Below the pieces are notes generated by a model. The model made no database searches. It was given only the letters and a program-made list of their open reading frames with translations, and was not told the DNA's origin. From a candidate division GN15 bacterium (lineage in GTDB: Bacteria; Zixibacteria; MSB-5A5; GN15; FEB-12), in assembly GCA_014729205.1 (NCBI GenBank), contig WJKG01000389.1:1-9080 (forward strand): DNA of 9,080 nucleotides, written 5' to 3'. Position 1 is the stretch's first letter. Every line of letters begins with the position of its first letter. A program made the translations under genes and the position numbers. Shown piece by piece: positions 6,328 to 9,080 of this stretch.

Positions 6328-6624
6328 GTGAACAACCAGCGTCCAACAGCCACCCGTGGCACACTGGCTCAACGACTCGGTCGGTTCTTCCTGGGGCTGA
6401 TCGGTTTGGCGCTCTTCGCCGGCGTGTTTGCATCGGGTTGGACGCCACCGGGGATGGCGGGAGACGTACTGCGGCACAACCAGCATTACGAGATCGATGC
6501 CTCTCCCCTGTTTTATTCGGAAGTTGATCATATGGCTGAGTTGGAAAAGGGCGTTCAGCGGTTGCGGGAACGGGCTTCAAAGCGTACCTTAGGCGAAACT
6601 GAGAAAGAAGACATAAAGAACTGA
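6328..6624 (+). CDS. Small single-span membrane protein, unknown function
   Basis: A 98-residue protein I do not recognise. It starts with GTG directly after the transporter's TAA (no gap), with CGGGAG eight bases upstream as ribosome binding site. Seen: an Arg-rich N-terminus (residues 1-19), one hydrophobic segment (about 20-38, RFFLGLIGLALFAGVFASGW), then a hydrophilic tail. By the positive-inside rule the N-terminus is cytoplasmic and the tail outside; an uncleaved anchor is more likely than a signal peptide, though a cut near residue 44 is possible. The tail contains His50, His53 and His68 and ends in a charged, probably helical stretch (68-98). Its zero-gap position suggests it is an accessory subunit of the YeiH-type transporter or of the QmoC complex. 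The GTG start and short length make the exact N-terminus slightly uncertain. Confidence 0.72.
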   Translation: MNNQRPTATRGTLAQRLGRFFLGLIGLALFAGVFASGWTPPGMAGDVLRHNQHYEIDASPLFYSEVDHMAELEKGVQRLRERASKRTLGETEKEDIKN

Positions 6625-6651
6625 TTTTATTACACAATCTCTGGAGGAAAC

Positions 6652-7089
6652 ATGTCAACCAAGGAACTGCAACAGGAAGTCATCGATAACATGCGTCGCT
6701 GGATGAAGATTGAGAATGCTTCAGTTGCGTCGACCGGCAACATCATGGAGAAGACCAACAACCCTATCGTGCGCATCGTAATGGAGATCATCCAGCGCGA
6801 TTCCCAGATGCACTATCGCGTGCAGGAATTGATCGCTGACAGCCTCGAGTCCAAGACGGTGGCTCTCTCCCCTGAGGAGTTGGCCGACGTTTGGGAGATG
6901 ATCGAGAAGCACATCGAGCTCGAAAAAAAGACCGTGGAACTGGCCGAGAAGAGCCTGGCGGCTCTGAAAGGTAAGCGCATGCTGGTTCAGGAGTACTTGC
7001 TGAACTACCTGCTGAAAGACGAGCAGAAGCACAACGAAATCCTGGACGAGCTGGAGCCGGTCAAGAACAAGATCTATCCGTACGCCTAA
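6652..7089 (+). CDS. Ferritin-like four-helix protein, rubrerythrin-related
   Basis: A 145-residue, almost wholly helical, soluble protein with no signal peptide. Four helices are apparent: about 3-33, 38-66, 75-106 and 109-135. The last carries a clear E124-x2-H127 metal motif; helix 1 offers Glu21 and helix 3 His87, Glu89 and Glu91. Helix 2 has D50-S-Q-M-H54, where the canonical Glu of ExxH is a Ser preceded by Asp, so a normal diiron site is not assured. There is no rubredoxin domain and no cysteine. The start ATG follows CTGGAGGAAAC, a strong ribosome binding site, 27 bp after the small membrane protein, and it probably ends the qmoC transcript. A role in oxygen or peroxide protection, or iron handling for Fe-S enzymes, is inferred from fold and neighbours only. 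Confidence 0.8.
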   Translation: MSTKELQQEVIDNMRRWMKIENASVASTGNIMEKTNNPIVRIVMEIIQRDSQMHYRVQELIADSLESKTVALSPEELADVWEMIEKHIELEKKTVELAEKSLAALKGKRMLVQEYLLNYLLKDEQKHNEILDELEPVKNKIYPYA

Positions 7090-7127
7090 GGCGATCGGAC
7101 TTAGTCAGGGAAACAAGCGATCAAAGA

Positions 7128-7185
7128 CGGGACATGGTCGAGGTGAATACGTGCTATTGCCTTTTCGGCTGTGTCCCGGCTTTTT
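7128..7185 (+). terminator. Probable terminator of the qmoC operon
   Basis: CGGGACA (7128-7134) pairs with TGTCCCG (7172-7178), followed by GC and five Ts (7181-7185). The 37-base loop is long, which weakens the call. A second perfect 7-bp pair, GTCGAGG (7137-7143) with CCTCGAC (7191-7197), interlocks with the first in pseudoknot topology or competes with it. Confidence 0.5.
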
Positions 7186-7208
7186 GTCGCCCTCGACGGG
7201 CGCGCGTA

Positions 7209-7236
7209 TTGCTTTTTCGACCGGTTTGATTATACT
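7209..7236 (+). promoter_or_regulatory. Probable promoter of the rubrerythrin-like gene
   Basis: TATACT (7231-7236) is a good -10 element and matches the one proposed for qmoC. TTGCTT (7209-7214), 16 bases upstream, is a weak -35. Transcription would start near 7243, giving a structured leader of about 107 bases. No copy of the TTGTGA-type operator is present here, so this gene appears to be outside the sat/qmoC control. Confidence 0.45.
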
Positions 7237-7279
7237 TAGCCGGTTAAACGACAACGGTACGGCGTCCACGGTGACAGGG

Positions 7280-7320
7280 CGACACTAAAGTGTGTCGACG
7301 CTGCGTCACTGTCAGCGTCG
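7280..7320 (+). promoter_or_regulatory. Two adjacent hairpins in the leader of the rubrerythrin-like gene
   Basis: CGACAC (7280-7285) pairs with GTGTCG (7292-7297), and CGACGCTG (7296-7303) pairs perfectly with CAGCGTCG (7313-7320). The two share bases 7296-7297. A third option, TGACAG (7272-7277) with CTGTCA (7309-7314), would disrupt both. Alternative folding 30 to 80 bases before a start codon could regulate translation or RNA stability, but no known riboswitch or leader family is recognised. Confidence 0.4.
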
Positions 7321-7349
7321 GGCAGACCTGGAGCAAACAGGAGGAACTG

Positions 7350-7802
7350 ATGAAGCTGGACAATGTCGACAAGATTCTGGCATTTGCGATTGAGAAAGAG
7401 CAGGATGCCGCGGACTTCTACAAGAGTCTGGCCGATAGGATGGATCGTCCGTATATGAAGGACATCTTTGAGGGATTTGCCAAAGAAGAGATGGGTCACA
7501 AGGCCAAGCTGATGGCCGTTCAGGACGGCAAGCTGATGCTCAAGGCCGAAGATAAGGTCAAGGACCTGAAGATCGGTGAGAACCTGGTGGATATCGAGCT
7601 GGACGCCACGCTCGACTATCAGCAGGCGCTGATTCTGGCCATGAAGGCGGAGAAGGCAGCCTACAAGCTGTATAACGATCTCGCCTCGTCGACCGATGAT
7701 CCCAACCTTGTCAATACCTTCCAGGCCCTGGCGCAGGAAGAGGCCAAGCACAAACTGCGCTTCGAGGTTGAATACGACGACTACGTGCTGCGCGAGAACT
7801 AA
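7350..7802 (+). CDS. Rubrerythrin-like diiron protein without rubredoxin domain
   Basis: A 150-residue soluble ferritin-like protein of the rubrerythrin superfamily. The full diiron ligand set is visible: Glu17 in helix 1, E47-x2-H50 in helix 2, Glu101 in helix 3 and E131-x2-H134 in helix 4, with about 35 connecting residues between helices 2 and 3. The C-terminal rubredoxin domain of classical rubrerythrin is absent, and so are all cysteines, so electrons must come from a separate partner. Such proteins usually reduce peroxide or oxygen, or handle iron, in anaerobes. Start chosen at ATG 7350 because CAGGAGGAACTG precedes it; an upstream in-frame GTG at 7290 would read through the leader hairpins and add a Cys-containing tail foreign to the family. 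It has its own promoter and a strong terminator, so it is monocistronic. Confidence 0.88.
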   Translation: MKLDNVDKILAFAIEKEQDAADFYKSLADRMDRPYMKDIFEGFAKEEMGHKAKLMAVQDGKLMLKAEDKVKDLKIGENLVDIELDATLDYQQALILAMKAEKAAYKLYNDLASSTDDPNLVNTFQALAQEEAKHKLRFEVEYDDYVLREN

Positions 7803-7833
7803 GCTCTGGCAGCATTCCGCGTCTTCGGATTTT

Positions 7834-7872
7834 GACCCGTGGCCCGTATGAGGCCGCGGGTCTTCTTTTTTT
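7834..7872 (+). terminator. Rho-independent terminator after the rubrerythrin-like gene
   Basis: GACCCGTGGCC (7834-7844) and GGCCGCGGGTC (7852-7862) form an 11-bp stem with one T-G wobble and a seven-base loop, followed by TTC and seven Ts (7866-7872). The minus-strand side lacks a U-tract after the stem, so it does not look like an equally good terminator for convergent hemB. Confidence 0.92.
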
Positions 7873-7895
7873 GGGCAGAATTCAGCGGGGCTAAG

Positions 7896-8870
7896 CTACT
7901 GACGCAACCACTCGGCCGCCTGGAGGGCGTGGTAGGAGATGATGATATCAGCGCCGGCGCGTTTGATGCTGGTGAGGACTTCCATGACCAGCCGTTTCTC
8001 GTCGGCCAATCCCTTCTCAGCCGCCAGTTTGACCATCGAATACTCCCCGCTGACATTGTAAGCAGCGAGAGGAGCAACGAAAGTCTGGCGGGCGCGAGCC
8101 ATTATATCCAGATACGGCAGGGCCGGTTTGACCATCACAATGTCGGCACCTTCATCCAGATCGAAAGAGATTTCGCGCAGGGCCTCCTCGGCGTTGGGCG
8201 GATCCATCTGATAGGTGCGGCGATCGCCAAACTGGGGAGCGGAATCGGCCGCATCGCGGAAGGGACCATAGAAGGCCGAGCAGTACTTGGCGGAGTAGGC
8301 CATGACGCCGACGTGATCGAAGCCGCTTTCATCGAGTGAGTCGCGGATGATTCCCACTCGGCCATCCATCATATCCGAGGGAGCCACGAAGTCCGCACCG
8401 GCGGTAGCGTGACTGACGGCCTGCTGGGCGAGCACCTCCAGCGTGGCATCATTGTCTACATCGCCATCGTGTATGATACCACAATGGCCGTGATCGGTGT
8501 ATTCGCACAGGCAAACATCGGTCATGACAATCAAGTCGGGACAGGCGTCCTTGATCTCACGAATGGAACGCTGGACAATGCCCTCGGTAGCCAGGGACGA
8601 TGAGCCCTCGGCGTCCTTGTCCCGGGGAATACCGAAGAGGATCACACCCGGAATACCCAGTTCATAGACATGCCGGGCTTGCTTGCCGAGATCGACCAGC
8701 GGCCAGCGGTTGACGCCGGGCATGGAGGCGATCGGCTGGGATTCGCTCAATCCCTCGGCCACGAACAGCGGGTAGATGAAGTCACTGGGCGAGAGTGTCG
8801 TCTCGGCTACCAGACGTCGGATAGCTTCGGTGCGACGGAGACGGCGCGGGCGATCCTCGGGAAAACTCAT
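7896..8870 (-). CDS. hemB: Porphobilinogen synthase (delta-aminolevulinate dehydratase)
   Basis: Condenses two 5-aminolevulinate molecules to porphobilinogen, the common tetrapyrrole precursor, in the cytoplasm. At 324 residues it has the standard length. The catalytic zinc motif DVCLCEYTDHGHCG carries Cys120, Cys122 and Cys130, so this is a zinc-type enzyme. The two Schiff-base lysines are Lys195 (AYSAKY) and Lys248 (VMVKPALPYLD). The N-terminus RPRRLRRTEAIRRLVAETTLSPSDFIYPLFV is typical. Start ATG 8870-8868 is preceded by CAGGAGAAGAG and overlaps the hemD stop as ATGA, indicating translational coupling. Tetrapyrroles made here would supply siroheme for sulfite reductase and heme b for QmoC, a functional rather than demonstrated link. 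It is convergent with the rubrerythrin-like gene, with 93 bp between. Confidence 0.98.
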   Translation of the reverse strand: MSFPEDRPRRLRRTEAIRRLVAETTLSPSDFIYPLFVAEGLSESQPIASMPGVNRWPLVDLGKQARHVYELGIPGVILFGIPRDKDAEGSSSLATEGIVQRSIREIKDACPDLIVMTDVCLCEYTDHGHCGIIHDGDVDNDATLEVLAQQAVSHATAGADFVAPSDMMDGRVGIIRDSLDESGFDHVGVMAYSAKYCSAFYGPFRDAADSAPQFGDRRTYQMDPPNAEEALREISFDLDEGADIVMVKPALPYLDIMARARQTFVAPLAAYNVSGEYSMVKLAAEKGLADEKRLVMEVLTSIKRAGADIIISYHALQAAEWLRQ

Positions 8871-9080
8871 GACTCTTCTCCTGTGGTCGTGGGCTGTTTG
8901 TGTTCGTGCACACTCCGCACGATTTCGTCGATAAGGGACGGTATAGAATGTGCTCCCGGTTCGATAGTCACCGTTAAGCCATGCCCTTCAATGATCTTTG
9001 TGGTGGTAGGACCGATGGAAGCTATGCGGGCATTCTCTGTTACGTGCTTGAGTTCTTTCGGTGTGAGGTTCTCGATAAAA
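8867..9080 (-). CDS. hemD: Uroporphyrinogen-III synthase, C-terminal end only
   Basis: The last 71 codons of a gene that enters from the right edge; the N-terminal part is outside. The reading FIENLTPKELKHV...ARIASIGPTTTKIIEGHGLTVTIEPGAHSIPSLIDEIVRSV matches the end of HemD, including the conserved IGPTT loop and the terminal region where most HemD proteins end with a 'sipsLidei' helix. HemD closes and isomerises hydroxymethylbilane to uroporphyrinogen III. It may be a standalone HemD or the C-terminal half of a CobA-HemD (methyltransferase-synthase) fusion; the window does not show which. The TGA stop (8869-8867) overlaps the hemB ATG, so the two genes form an operon. Sequence similarity is low in this family, but the hemB coupling supports the call. 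Confidence 0.85.
   Translation of the reverse strand, partial: FIENLTPKELKHVTENARIASIGPTTTKIIEGHGLTVTIEPGAHSIPSLIDEIVRSVHEHKQPTTTGEES

Noticed and set aside
7290..7349. GTG start for the rubrerythrin-like protein
   Set aside because: Would translate leader hairpins and the ribosome binding site of ATG 7350; the added residues do not fit the family.
7839..8339. Plus-strand 166-codon frame opposite hemB
   Set aside because: Starts inside the terminator hairpin and overlaps the well-supported hemB.

Overview
This window reads as a chromosomal sulfate-respiration locus from an anaerobic, most likely Gram-negative, sulfate-reducing bacterium. It holds sulfate adenylyltransferase (sat), both subunits of dissimilatory APS reductase (aprB, aprA), and QmoC, the membrane subunit of the quinone-interacting oxidoreductase that normally feeds electrons to APS reductase. 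No phage, insertion sequence, CRISPR array, tRNA or rRNA was recognised. Base composition is moderately GC-rich in genes, and the central intergenic region is visibly AT-richer. I cannot name the phylum from this sequence.

Left third (1-2982, minus strand): the operon sat-aprB-aprA. AprA runs off the left edge with its C-terminus missing. Middle (2983-3723): a long divergent control region. It carries three near-identical 18-bp sites (consensus, read in one direction, TTGTGAAAAAAGTNACAW), a good sigma70-type promoter for each direction, and helically phased A/T tracts. The sites resemble Rex (NADH/NAD+ sensor) or CRP/FNR-family operators. They suggest that one regulator controls both arms.

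Right-hand arm (3724-7089, plus strand): qmoC, a YeiH-family putative sulfate exporter, a 98-aa single-span membrane protein of unknown function and a four-helix ferritin-like protein, tightly packed and probably one transcript. A separately promoted rubrerythrin-like diiron protein follows (7350-7802) with a structured leader and a clear rho-independent terminator. The right end (7896-9080, minus strand) holds the tetrapyrrole genes hemD (3' end only) and hemB, joined by an ATGA overlap.

Working together: Sat activates sulfate to APS, AprBA reduces APS to sulfite and AMP, and QmoC passes menaquinol-derived electrons towards AprBA. The transporter may move sulfate, sulfite or a related anion, and the ferritin-like proteins plausibly protect these Fe-S and flavin enzymes from oxygen or peroxide. 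Most unusual here: qmoC has no qmoA or qmoB beside it, it is instead joined to a transporter, an unknown membrane protein and a ferritin-like protein, and this arm shares its operator with sat-aprBA.
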